A DNA stretch of 64,000 bases from assembly GCA_009782605.1 (NCBI GenBank), contig WRIR01000010.1, positions 1 to 64,000 of the forward strand, written 5' to 3'. The notes below the pieces were generated by a model that saw only the letters and a list, made by a program, of their open reading frames with translations, was not told the origin of the DNA and made no database searches. Origin of the DNA: Eggerthellaceae bacterium. GTDB lineage: Bacteria; Actinomycetota; Coriobacteriia; Coriobacteriales; Eggerthellaceae. Position numbers and translations under genes: made by a program. Below, piece by piece: positions 57,601 to 64,000 of the stretch (position 1 is its first letter; each line of letters starts with the position of its first letter).

Positions 57601-60600
57601 CCTGGGCACCTATACGCCCATCACCTTCCGCGTCGACGGCATCCCGCCGGCCTCGTCGCCCCGCGTGGGCATCACCGGTACCGTGTCGCAGGGCGACATC
57701 CCCATACTAAGCGTCTCGACCCCGCTTGAGGTGTGGGTTGGCAGCGACCCGAACGACCCGATGCGTGCGGCAAACTCCATCCTGCCCGCCCAGTACAGCG
57801 ACCGCTATGATGTCACGGCCTGGGACGAGGAAGACAAGGACCTGACAGACAAGGTCGTGGTCACGGCTGACGCGGATACGGGCCCGGTGAACCTGGGCAA
57901 GGTGGGCCGCTACGTGCTCCACTACTCCGTCACCGACTCCGACAACAACACCGTCGAGGCCAGCCGCGTCGTGGTCGTCAACGATGGCCGCTACACCATA
58001 GGCGGGCGCATCCTGCGGGCCAACTCCTTCGTGACCCTTCTGAGCGACGTGACGGACAACCCCGCCCTCATCGACACGGAAATCCTCGGCAAGTCCAACG
58101 CGGCCCTCTATGACGGCGCGACGAACGCCCTTATATCCTCCACCGACACCGTCGTCTTCGAGACCGGCGGCTACCGCCGCGCCGTGGGCGCCTACAACAT
58201 CCACATCCGCAGCATCGATGTGCCGATGGGCTACCTCAACAGGCAAATCGTGGGCGAAGTGGTGGATGCCGAGGTCATCGGCGTGAACCCGACCGACCCG
58301 GACGAGAACGCCCACTACGTATTCGGCAACAACATCGTGCTGCTCATCAGTGAGGCGGAAGAGATACTGAATGCCGCCGACGCGCAAGCCGCCCTGCTCC
58401 GCGAGCTTCGGGCCGGCGCCCGTCGGACCCTGCCGAACGGCACGATCGAGACGCTGGAGCCGAAGGTCGTCGCCGACGGCGGCTTCCAGGCCGCGGTAGG
58501 CACCTATATGGTCACCGTCGCCGACTCCTTCGAGATGGTCTCCATCCAGCTGCGGGTCCAGGTCGTCCAGGGCAACCCGCCCGAGATAACGGCGACGCCC
58601 ACCCCGCTCAACATCCCCTTCGACCGTCTGAGCACCGCCAACGTGAGCCGCGAGCAGATAATGACAGGCGTGGTGGCGCACGACATCGAGGACGGCCCCC
58701 TGACCGAAAAGGTCGTCATCAACCCGGATGCCCTGGGCAACGAACAGCTGCCGGCCATCCCCTTGAACATCTCGTCGGTCACGCAGGTCACCTACTGGGT
58801 CATCGACTCCGACGGCAACGAGGCCCAGGTCTCGCGTGCGCTCATCGTCAACGACGGCTCGGTCGTCTTCGACGAGAACTACATCCTGCGGGCGCGCAGC
58901 TTCGTCATCCACTCGAACGACGTGACGCAGCCCATCGACGCCCTGATACTCGCTTCTTCCCAGGCCCAGGCTTGGAGCACCAACGGCACGCCGGCCACGA
59001 CGATTGTGCGTGACTCGGTCTCCATGAGCCCCACCCCGGGGGATTACCGGCCCATCATCGGCATCCAGGAATACGCCGCTTTGAGCAAGACCATCACCGC
59101 GCGCGTCTATGGCGACGGCTTCGGCGGCGGCAACGGGGAGCTCTACTCCATCATGGCCCACGACTTCCGCATCAACCTGACGGATGCCCGGGCCCTGCAA
59201 AGCATGTGGGACGACAGCTACCCGTGGAACGAGAGGGACTACGACCGTGAGTTCATCCTCCGCTCCGAGGCAGTCAGCTACGTGCGTGCCGAGAGCGACC
59301 TGACCGAGGGCGGCGAAGTGGCGCTCGCCGACGACAACGGCTTCAACACCGCGGTCTTTGCGGAAGAGGGCGACCCCGACTACCCGACCGTCATCCCGGT
59401 CAAGTTCTGGGTCGACCAGGACAATTCCGCCTTCTGCTGGATCAACGTCATCGTCTCCAACGGCGAGCATCCCCAGATACTCCTGCCGCCCATGCGCGAG
59501 ATATGGATAGCCGACCCCGCCGACCCCCTGCGCACGCCCGGCTCGGTGACGCCCTACGAGTGGGACTACGTTTACGGCCCCGACCACGACCCCCTGGAGC
59601 CCAGCCGCTACACCGACGGCGACGTCATTGCGGTCGACTCCGAGGACGGCACCATCACCGAGCTCATGGTGTGGGGCATTATCGACGACTCCGGCGACTT
59701 CGTCGAGGTGGCCGACCCCCTCGACATGACCAAGGCAGGCTTCCAGACCGTCTCCTACTCGGTCACGGACAGCGACTACAACACCACGGTCGAGACCGAC
59801 TTCGTCCTTATCAACGACGGTACCTACGTGCGCGGCGGCTCCTACGTCTTGCAGGCCTACGACTTCATCAAGAAGCTCGACGACGTCACGGGCACCGACG
59901 ACGAGATACTTGCCGCCTCGCTTGCCAAGGCCTGGCGCATCGAAGTGCTCGACCCCAAGGACCGACCCCTGCTTCCCATCGAGAAGAACGAACTTTTATA
60001 TGTTGCCGACAACGCCGGCTACATGAAGGCGGTGGGCGAGTATGCCCCCATCAAGATCACGCTTGAGCCCGAGCCGCTGTATGCCGACGGCAAGCCCGTC
60101 CGCAGCATCACCGGCAAGGTCGTCGACAAGGATGTCATCGAGGACGGCTTCAAGGGCAACAACCGCTATGTGGTCGGTGCCAACCATGCCGACCTGAGCT
60201 TTGGCGAGGCAACGAGCTTCGTGGGCGACTCCCCGCTCACTAAGGCGCTGCTCATCGACCGCGCGAATGCGGAGGCCTGGGAGATCACGACCAAGATAGA
60301 GGACTGGGATGTGGATGTCGTCTACAACGAGATAGGCGCCCCGGACCACCCGATCGTCCCCGGCGGCTCCTATCAGGTGACCTTCATCCCGAGGGGTGTC
60401 CCCGATGTCCAGGCGACGGTCATCTTCACGATAGACCTCGGCCTGCTGCCCATCATCACGGCGGACGGCCCCCTGGTCTACGACCAGACGCCCGCCTCGG
60501 CCCTGCTGACGCGCGAGCAGCTGCTTGAGGGCATCACCGTCATCGACGCCAAGGTCCCCGACCGCGGCCTCAGTGACGTGGTCATCACCGACGCCACTGC

Positions 60601-63130
60601 CCTGAACCCCGCCGAGCCGAGGGAGGACTTCCCCCGGATAGACACGGCGGTCGTGGGCGTGTGGCAGGTCACCTACACCATCACGGACACCCACCTTCTG
60701 GTGGACGACGGCCAGGGCAACATGGTCCCGGCCACCGCCTCGGTGACCCGTGCCGTCATCGTCAACGACGGACGCTTCATCATCGACGAGGACTTTGAAG
60801 TCATCATCGGCGCGAAGAACTTCGTGGTCTCCACGCAGGACCCCTCCTTTACCGGGACCGTCCAAAACGCCATCGACCTGTCCTTTGCGGAAGCCTACGA
60901 CTTCGAGGGCAATGCCCTCCCGGTCGCGCTGGCCTCCACGCTGCCTGCGGGCTTCGCCAATCGCGAGCTCGGCGTGTACGACTTCACCTTCATACCGGTC
61001 GGCTACCCCGAAGTCCCCAAGGACATCGTTGGCGAAGTGGTCGATTCCGACGTGGTCGACCTGGGGTCTGACCCCTATGCCGCCAAGCACGCGCTTATCG
61101 CCTCGCACTTCACGATGGACGTTGCCCAGGCGGCTTTGGTGGACGGCGACGTCGGCCTCATCAGCGCCGCCTCCGCACGCGTCATCAACCTCGTGCCCAC
61201 CGCCACCGACGAGTCGGTGACCGTCCTCGACGACGGCGGGTTCACGGCGGTCCGGGGCGTCTACCCGATAGTCTTCGGCGTCACGAGCTACACGCCCGCC
61301 GAGCATTCGGCCGCCATCAACGGAACCGTCACCAACGCCACGCCGCCGACGCTCTCGGTGACCACGCCCTTCGAGGTCGCCGTGGGCACCCCCTGGGAAC
61401 GCCCGCTCTCCATGACCGGCGTCTCGGCAGCCGACCCGGGCGACGGCGACATCACCCACCTGGTGGAATACTACCCGACCAACCCGGCCCGCCCGGTCAA
61501 CACCGCGCTGCCGGGAATCTATTCCGTCACCTACGAGGTGACCGGCTCAAGCGGCGACACTGTCACTGCCCGCCGCGCGGTGGTCGTCAACGACGGCCGC
61601 TATGTGGTGGGGGATGGCCGCATCCTTGAGGCGCATCCCTTCGTCATCAAGCTCGACGACGTTCCGGCCGATGCCGCCCAGATTCCCCAGCACCTCGTGG
61701 GCATGACAGGGGCGCGGCTCTTTGACGGCGAGACGGGCGACGAGCTCCCGTCCTCACTGATCAACATAACGAGCACGGGCGGCTACACCCGGGCAGTAGG
61801 CACCTACAACATCGCGGTGTCCGCACCCGACCTGCCGAGCGGCACCCTGACCAAGGTGGTCGAGGGCCGGGTCGTCGCTGCCGACGTAATCGAGAACGAG
61901 CCCGTGGAACCCGAGGACCCGACCGGCGCACAGGTCTATGTCTATGGCAACAACATCGTGCTGCGCATCGGAGAGGCTGCTGCCATCACCACCGACGCGG
62001 CGCTCCTGAAAGCCCTCGGCGCGGGCGCTGCGCTCACCGACCTGGAAGGCTTCATCCACGACCAGGACGTCATAATCACCGACAAGGGCGGCTTCACGGC
62101 AGAGATCGGCACCTACACCGTCCGTGTCGCCGATGTCGACGGCATCCAGGAGATCGAGCTGACCGTCCAGGTCATCAGCGGCAATGCGCCCGAGCTGACG
62201 CCCGAGCGGCCCATCCGCATACCCTATGTGGAGGCGAACGGCCTTTCCGTTCTTGACGAAGAGGGCTTAGGCCTCCTTGCTGACGGCTACCTCACCCAGG
62301 AGCAGCGCCGGGGTGCCTCGACGGCCTACGATATCGAGGACGGCGACCTGACCGACCAGATTATCGCGCTGGAAGAGGTCCCCTACGTGCCGGGCATCTA
62401 CCGGGTCACCCTGAGTGTCACCGACTCCGATGACAACACGACCCAGGCCAGGACCGCAATCGTGGTCGACGACGGCAGCTTCGTCTTCGGCGACAACTAC
62501 ATCCTCGGTGCCTACGACTTCACCATCGACTACACCGAGGTGGACAACAACAACAAGTCCGGCCAGATCATCGAAAGGTCGCGTGCGGTCGCGGCAGCCA
62601 ATGACGGCACGCCTGCCGATGTGATGGTGGCCGATGTCGCCGGCTACCAGAACGTCGCCGGCCAGTACAGGCCTGTACTCTCGGTCGCTGCCGAGCCGAC
62701 CCTGCTCCGCACCATCACGGCGACGGTCGTCGGGCCGGGAGACCCGGTGCGCCACCGCGTGGCCTTCGACCCGAATGGCGGCACCCTGACTGGGCCTTCG
62801 GCTATCTATGTCGTAGAGCCGGAAACCACGGTTCCCTACCTGCCGAGTGCGCCGGTGCGCGAAGGCTACACCTTCCTGCACTGGGCCACCACGCCCGAGG
62901 GCGGCACGCAGTTCACGAGGACCACTCCGGTGACCGGCGACATGACCGTCTACGCCCAGTGGGAGAAGAATCAGGTCGTCGAGCCTCCGAAGGAAACCCC
63001 GAAGGAGACCCCGAAGACCGGGGATACCACCGACCCCTGGACCCTCGTGCTCCTGATGGTCGCGAGCGCCACCGTCCTGGGCGCCACAGCCCTGCGCCGC
63101 CGCAACTCCAAGCAGGAGGCCAAGGACTAG
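48608..63130 (+). CDS. Giant cell-wall-anchored repeat protein (4,840 residues)
   Basis: Domains in order. A signal peptide (KALAILLAATLAITMVGPGVSFAEE, cut after about residue 40). A Pro/Ala/Glu linker. A beta-helix-like region about 140-770 with repeated TLTIDGNG, NLTVIKPN and LNVTGVL segments. A Pro/Thr-rich Ig-like segment to about 1190. Then twelve modules of about 300 residues, each with a DUF5011-like part (DGDLTDxI ... GxYxVTYSVTDSDxNT ... VVVNDG) and an ANHFxxNL part. An InlB-type B-repeat (about 4714-4785). A TPKTGD sorting motif, a membrane helix (TLVLLMVASATVLGATAL) and RRRN at the end. The gene is 14.5 kb with no break. Role as adhesin or surface filament is inferred. The terminator follows at 63160. 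Confidence 0.93.
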   Translation: MNTMKNNRRRGKTAGTSRKALAILLAATLAITMVGPGVSFAEEAIVAPDGSDVVYGNPAPEQPADSPAAPEPPAGSAGNAGSAAPAGEEGLGFDAFDAVVDPAPDPDEGPGAIGIMPLAVTPIGPGQVSIDNWADLRQAMGDPNVNYIRFNGDIRRTGGTAAANDLPGITRTLTIDGNGHELDFRNDGASTNINTRGIQLNAAPSTGATLTVQNLTVIKPNVATGSQGSAHFIVGTAVNSDRWTVNFNNLTAPKEGPTRPFCGLISAPRATLNVTGVLDWYSGAANAIIMETQQQYYSGANTVVNIVGHEGLNNSTVFIRQNQSTRLNIFSVRGGAQVYFDSRNIGNTNTIDMEINETATTRAEFIVDGVGTILDVKGLGRGTGTSGGTITMQAGARTAVFQVTGGAKCFVRSLAQNTGQPALVIQCDGTRFLADGKGTELLFESFGQSNNLGATLRFRLRGNQEFRASNLADITVIRHANTGSNRAAAIRFGTGTGNSFYAESGATIHVYNEGSAAYATSASGDNNNSGIEYRANNWTFDVTGYETAIEVYSNRGPAIGAGSVNNGNISVGDGSVFIAHGWSGAGTSASTHGAIDTGTVTFASTSPLYYDFTSLNPAANARVFNVNGAASRFSQTNSDIAAWGNGRSRVADAAGNATNSSNNPIEGNPYKSWTMVRGFTMGGNNFAVANQFSTQDPGYFTNAVDNFGSQGTWPYRRISGNNAAPKIGDVLPATNADKYVRATGRVPEGLDFDGRYVWDDEVYSRWNITRGSTTTTSVAGQATSLRYEDIYTVETGVDTLEGIVRYSNGEFLHPGDRYQIMQAWRGEVDDPNSQRVHHARPGDITTKVVTVEDILPPVPATVSTPSNGKIWIGLTTAISGTWTPNQAAAQPHNPEPAVKLYAVIDSMDKVVMDGSTPVAGTLDANGTWTYNLPVAVSNSLTDGQRVFFILEDANGNKTPLAPTPCHDTMIDPSPYLTASQPDLILNHDDQYIGLNMAKDIARLGTNTTSQLDRLKSLINARAERRAPEVTLGLDVRVTQVAPPWDTESYYNIDLFAPLWPMGKPYDLRYEAVAAPEIYNTGMVTVLPFDEAAPFIGANDFTISTNNATDLMSLPLAQRNAELIKLAGARARVSLTDPFTADLVLVHDVDIPNPAQVGSYDVTFYVNGFTPNHPHVVTIKAHVISGDMPVLMVTTPIEVWIGDAAKKPASAILPSQWNIMDGVTALSKVDGTNITDRVTYDAAMAQALNLNKKGMYPITYSVTNSDGNSIDATRLVVVNDGSYVVTPGYVLHAQSFIKHIDEVKASSNDAAILADSRAQAWMVDASLPTGTSSADARVASNGGYGPDATIGTYNITIAVVQDPAVVQNITATVWNKDEETDGEDPTTGTRYRIGANNYAITVSQLASYSGMSSEVMMNLINASAAEAFRLTNEATYLGDPLPLTSLANAGVVVVDNKIPLTARSGDSFPVTFAVAASPSITVTVHYSIGGTPPVITWHPESTPGALDGGYPLVIPFEPGDQGHYLTAAEIKAKMNVEDAEDGDLWDITTFAVPGGDGRISTGSPGVYQVHYSVTDSDNMTTTATRAIVIQDGRFVIDPEEGIIIGAKNFVVKQDDVDGTSTQVRSLSGAFAYLIDGSALPAEATLELQDLPPGYVRNAEPDEYPFTWMVSGYSTVKNITGIVTAADEISNPGENGLYVVVANHFTVNLEQAAAMIAAGLNNELMRMSDTRVYPLVDGLPTGTPYVANNGGFTSVLNPDPGYPITYGVRANGAVVVTPAPNQTQVTIRGRVSQGSMPTIDAMTPLEVWIGEGPAQAPAISAAQYLAVPGDLYGVTAADFEDDRDGIPLTITATYLNPTTGVDVTTPGLYTLRFSVTDSDNNTVTTQRVVVVNDGSYVVSEKPGGYILYARSFVTLLRDVTTNPALIEAEILDKGRARLYNGTTGVQVDIDSSNLASISTGGYGAPRMAGSYNIAITVRDHPSGTLTKDIVGRIVDAEVITPETPSEFGPVTYVWGNNAVQTIGEAWATAGGGMGAVALALNTGAATAWPEGSITDRAVMLTDTNDYIGRYADGTSTTPGVYRFPVSDEDYTETINLTISVHNGNAPTIAVYPKPLGFDYTDPATATRINDGSGFLLESLIMETVDVADVEDDAAGIPLEVDYSILDVTQGAPGVPMDKIPVTQSGIYHVTYTVMDSDGNKASDSRAIILSRGEEYIWDDRFILKALSFVIRASQVDPMRSDQQILAMSEAAAWSVEGEPRAATVRSLGGYSANPLDFYIVTVQVLGHPDLNKEIAALVVPDGDPQAQRPGDTHGDNGTATSIIATNFRINERDANALAAQRGTPAYAAALIARADVDLRQRATSNFLTADLSTRNLVNDGGFATSGTLAEGDSFTITFDSTADPKATTKITAFVDNGLPPIIYAPDIRVIWVGDPANKPEGTLLPSEWNGGFTKSLQNGEMLPDVTAWDDYDGDLTDDIVIGSLNAGNFTAGDPLDMNKRDIYQDVTYYVQDSDYNETTKTVKVFVTKNAVIDGDYLILAYDFIETLANVERNGTSHREILRLSAAEAWRIHSNPSTAGEWLPVPASELLEVRGDAGYRAEVGDYYPIRIGIEPEPGFSGGMRTRDVTGRVVDKDVIDDGFDGDVRYVVAANHATLKLEEAASFVGLTQAVKDRLIERALAEAWEIDGGIGDWDADVLTNGIINPQPRGSYPVTFIPAGQPDIRATVNFTIDNGHAPEIVFEMYPLVLEKTAVSHPLTNNDLKEFMTVWDFEDGDLWQATEVFSSNGTSPDGTPIPGSPLNLDQANVGVWTAVYTVTDSHGNTTIAERAVVINDGRYVIDETDNIIIGARDYVVPRTGTGRVDGTEGQARSLSWAEAFDINGHPIDPTLLRWTERPNGYVDGAAVGSYPITWMAPGRTTTKSITAHVVDADAVDNGGKSSSYAIVASHFRVNLMGAQAIVTGGNSAYIAAAQAAVIPLVPNADPAHPDPFVESRAGFEAALGTYTPITFRVDGIPPASSPRVGITGTVSQGDIPILSVSTPLEVWVGSDPNDPMRAANSILPAQYSDRYDVTAWDEEDKDLTDKVVVTADADTGPVNLGKVGRYVLHYSVTDSDNNTVEASRVVVVNDGRYTIGGRILRANSFVTLLSDVTDNPALIDTEILGKSNAALYDGATNALISSTDTVVFETGGYRRAVGAYNIHIRSIDVPMGYLNRQIVGEVVDAEVIGVNPTDPDENAHYVFGNNIVLLISEAEEILNAADAQAALLRELRAGARRTLPNGTIETLEPKVVADGGFQAAVGTYMVTVADSFEMVSIQLRVQVVQGNPPEITATPTPLNIPFDRLSTANVSREQIMTGVVAHDIEDGPLTEKVVINPDALGNEQLPAIPLNISSVTQVTYWVIDSDGNEAQVSRALIVNDGSVVFDENYILRARSFVIHSNDVTQPIDALILASSQAQAWSTNGTPATTIVRDSVSMSPTPGDYRPIIGIQEYAALSKTITARVYGDGFGGGNGELYSIMAHDFRINLTDARALQSMWDDSYPWNERDYDREFILRSEAVSYVRAESDLTEGGEVALADDNGFNTAVFAEEGDPDYPTVIPVKFWVDQDNSAFCWINVIVSNGEHPQILLPPMREIWIADPADPLRTPGSVTPYEWDYVYGPDHDPLEPSRYTDGDVIAVDSEDGTITELMVWGIIDDSGDFVEVADPLDMTKAGFQTVSYSVTDSDYNTTVETDFVLINDGTYVRGGSYVLQAYDFIKKLDDVTGTDDEILAASLAKAWRIEVLDPKDRPLLPIEKNELLYVADNAGYMKAVGEYAPIKITLEPEPLYADGKPVRSITGKVVDKDVIEDGFKGNNRYVVGANHADLSFGEATSFVGDSPLTKALLIDRANAEAWEITTKIEDWDVDVVYNEIGAPDHPIVPGGSYQVTFIPRGVPDVQATVIFTIDLGLLPIITADGPLVYDQTPASALLTREQLLEGITVIDAKVPDRGLSDVVITDATALNPAEPREDFPRIDTAVVGVWQVTYTITDTHLLVDDGQGNMVPATASVTRAVIVNDGRFIIDEDFEVIIGAKNFVVSTQDPSFTGTVQNAIDLSFAEAYDFEGNALPVALASTLPAGFANRELGVYDFTFIPVGYPEVPKDIVGEVVDSDVVDLGSDPYAAKHALIASHFTMDVAQAALVDGDVGLISAASARVINLVPTATDESVTVLDDGGFTAVRGVYPIVFGVTSYTPAEHSAAINGTVTNATPPTLSVTTPFEVAVGTPWERPLSMTGVSAADPGDGDITHLVEYYPTNPARPVNTALPGIYSVTYEVTGSSGDTVTARRAVVVNDGRYVVGDGRILEAHPFVIKLDDVPADAAQIPQHLVGMTGARLFDGETGDELPSSLINITSTGGYTRAVGTYNIAVSAPDLPSGTLTKVVEGRVVAADVIENEPVEPEDPTGAQVYVYGNNIVLRIGEAAAITTDAALLKALGAGAALTDLEGFIHDQDVIITDKGGFTAEIGTYTVRVADVDGIQEIELTVQVISGNAPELTPERPIRIPYVEANGLSVLDEEGLGLLADGYLTQEQRRGASTAYDIEDGDLTDQIIALEEVPYVPGIYRVTLSVTDSDDNTTQARTAIVVDDGSFVFGDNYILGAYDFTIDYTEVDNNNKSGQIIERSRAVAAANDGTPADVMVADVAGYQNVAGQYRPVLSVAAEPTLLRTITATVVGPGDPVRHRVAFDPNGGTLTGPSAIYVVEPETTVPYLPSAPVREGYTFLHWATTPEGGTQFTRTTPVTGDMTVYAQWEKNQVVEPPKETPKETPKTGDTTDPWTLVLLMVASATVLGATALRRRNSKQEAKD
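52180..62740 (+). repeat. Twelve Ig-like modules in three four-module blocks
   Basis: Module starts (EVWIGD-type or equivalent) are near 52190, 53069, 54008, 54910, 55874, 56804, 57719, 58573, 59487, 60445, 61363 and 62183. Modules 1, 5 and 9 resemble each other most, likewise 2/6/10 (IIIGAKNFVV or close), 3/7/11 (ARSFVTLLRDV or close) and 4/8/12 (FVIRASQVD or close). The block period is about 3.6-3.7 kb. Start positions are approximate. Confidence 0.85.
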
Positions 63131-63159
63131 CCCCCACAAGGGCACCCGACAGCATCACC

Positions 63160-63187
63160 AGAAAGGGGCCGCCAGTGGCCCCTTTCT
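63160..63187 (+). terminator. Terminator of the giant gene
   Basis: An 11-bp stem AGAAAGGGGCC / GGCCCCTTTCT has a 6-nt loop and lies 29 bp after the stop codon. Confidence 0.8.
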
Positions 63188-63244
63188 GTGTGACGGCCCC
63201 GTGTCACATGTGTCCCCTCCCAGATCCACACCAGTCAGCGAGGG

Positions 63245-63339
63245 TTTCTGTGGTGCCCGAGATTGACCCGTTGCGCGGCTGAGCGTACTAAGGTACGCGA
63301 AGGTAAGCGTAAAAGGGGCAAGATTGGGCACCACAGGAA
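63245..63339. repeat. Long imperfect inverted repeat (MITE-like or structured RNA)
   Basis: The outer arms TTTCTGTGGTGCCC (63245-63258) and GGGCACCACAGGAA (63326-63339) pair over 14 bp with one G-U. Inner pairing of TTG, CCC and TT with AA, GGG and CAA extends the stem, and GCGTAC / GTACGC forms a terminal loop. No protein-coding frame. It has the size of a small non-autonomous element. Confidence 0.65.
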
Positions 63340-63432
63340 GCCGCAGCGTCGGCCCGTTACGTCGGCTGGCAAGCCGACGTAACCCAAAAGCCGCAGCGTC
63401 GGCCCGTTACGCTGATTGTAAATCAGCGTAAC
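63338..63432. repeat. Two 23-bp direct repeats, each with a 12-bp hairpin
   Basis: The 23-bp AAGCCGCAGCGTCGGCCCGT... repeat occurs at 63338-63360 and 63388-63410, a 50-bp period. Each runs into a perfect 12-bp stem, GTTACGTCGGCT / AGCCGACGTAAC in the first and GTTACGCTGATT / AATCAGCGTAAC in the second. The outer six pairs are the same, the inner six are different but still pair. Confidence 0.85.
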
Positions 63433-63514
63433 CTCGATAATGTGCTTTTGGTCGGACCTGCCGAGGCTTACGGCGGCTTCGTCTATACTAGTAGCGTTCT
63501 TTATCCGAGTATGT

Positions 63515-63608
63515 CGAATGGGCCGGGGCGGCGCCATGTTCCGAACCTGGTCAGGTCCGGAAGGAAGCAGCCATAAGGGACCGCTGACGAGCGCCCTTGC
63601 CCATTCGG
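63515..63608 (+). ncRNA. ffs: Signal recognition particle RNA (small type)
   Basis: The closing stem TCGAATGGGC / GCCCATTCGG is visible at the ends. The SRP domain IV core GGTCAGGTCCGGAAGGAAGC lies at 63549-63568. Length of about 94 nt fits the bacterial small SRP RNA. It binds Ffh and targets membrane proteins. It lies just before the DedA gene. Confidence 0.93.
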
Positions 63609-63660
63609 GATACTTGCAGGCAAGAAACAGGCAGGCGGAGCGACCCTCAGAAGGATGTAC

Positions 63661-64000
63661 ATGGAAGTCCTTGATTTTTTTCTCAACCTCTTGAAAGACC
63701 CCCGCTTGGCGATTGCCAACTGGATAACCGACCTGGGCCCCGTCTGGGTGTACACGCCCTTGTTCCTCATCATATTCTGCGAGACCGGCCTGGTCTTCAC
63801 GCCCTTCTTGCCGGGGGATTCCCTGCTTTTCGCCGCAGGCGTCTTCTGTACCGACGGCGGCGGCCTGAACATCGGCGCGGCGCTTCTTATCTTCTCGACC
63901 GCGGCTATTCTCGGCAACACCTCGAACTACTGGATCGGCCGGGGCTTCGGGCACACGATCATCGACTCGGGCAGGGTGAAGTCCCTGACCCCCGAGCGCA
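63661..64000 (+). CDS. DedA-family membrane protein (partial, 3' end outside the window)
   Basis: The first 113 codons are present and run off the right edge. WVYTPLFLIIFCETGLVFTP, FLPGDSLLFAAGVF and LGNTSNYWIGRGFG are DedA motifs (FxExxxPxxPGD and the GxxxxYxxGRxxG loop). DedA proteins are polytopic and involved in lipid flipping and envelope homeostasis. The ATG at 63661 was chosen; an ATG two codons upstream is also possible. Confidence 0.9.
   Translation, partial: MEVLDFFLNLLKDPRLAIANWITDLGPVWVYTPLFLIIFCETGLVFTPFLPGDSLLFAAGVFCTDGGGLNIGAALLIFSTAAILGNTSNYWIGRGFGHTIIDSGRVKSLTPER

Noticed and set aside
49000-62700. Long minus-strand open frames (for example 51560-54541, 57707-59587)
   Set aside because: They are shadows of the GC-rich repeat gene: composition follows the plus-strand codons, no ribosome-binding sites, and no family match.
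63338-63432. Integron attC sites
   Set aside because: The GTTAC and GTAAC ends are in the opposite order to attC core sites and no integrase or cassette genes are near.

Overview
The window looks like chromosome from a GC-rich actinobacterium of the class Coriobacteriia, probably Eggerthellaceae. This is inferred from the overall coding style, the complete selenocysteine machinery, the Tat-exported seleno-formate dehydrogenase and the giant wall-anchored repeat protein. No 16S or other decisive taxonomic marker is present.

Layout. Positions 1 to about 6,650 are the right part of a mobile element. It carries a ParB-like protein flanked by arrays of a 21-nt palindrome, single-stranded-DNA-binding protein, a HEPN/nucleotidyltransferase pair, a P-loop kinase-like protein and a serine recombinase. 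It abuts tRNA-Gln and tRNA-Lys. Positions 7,040 to 10,686 hold infA-rpmJ-rpsM-rpsK-rpsD-rpoA-rplQ, with a tetranucleotide-repeat spacer after infA. A small DUF2510/DUF4190 protein follows. A leftward LysR / TauE-cupredoxin / CopA copper unit comes next, then a patch of lower GC with a 35-bp perfect inverted repeat abutting a broken AlbA-type gene, a DUF2975 membrane protein and an SDR dehydrogenase.

Positions 18,930 to 32,422 form a selenium and formate island. It includes selC (tRNA-Sec), selB and selA on the minus strand; a cysteine desulfurase/selenocysteine lyase, yedF and a DUF3343 protein on the plus strand; and selD, itself a selenoprotein with an in-frame TGA. Formate dehydrogenase fdhA (Sec at codon 200 with a bacterial SECIS hairpin), fdhB, fdhC and fdhE follow. 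The island therefore encodes selenide activation (SelD), Sec-tRNA synthesis (SelA, SelC), the elongation factor (SelB), probable selenium delivery (Csd, YedF, DUF3343) and a client enzyme. The client also needs molybdopterin, and moeA and mogA lie further right.

Positions 32,448 to 47,555 are mixed housekeeping: EcfT-like protein, a 686-residue unknown, a decayed PIN gene, an Fe-S aldo/keto reductase, enolase, moeA, mogA, a DUF2339-like membrane protein, alanine racemase, type-4 uracil-DNA glycosylase, folC and small membrane proteins. FolC overlaps a convergent membrane-protein gene by about 240 bp. A Tat lipoprotein of DUF6273 type lies divergent to a 14.5-kb gene at 48,608 to 63,130. That gene encodes a 4,840-residue surface protein with signal peptide, beta-helix-like N-terminus, twelve Ig-like (DUF5011-type) modules arranged as three copies of a four-module block, an InlB-type B-repeat and a sortase-type tail. 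The right end has a structured intergenic region, the SRP RNA gene and the start of a DedA-family gene.
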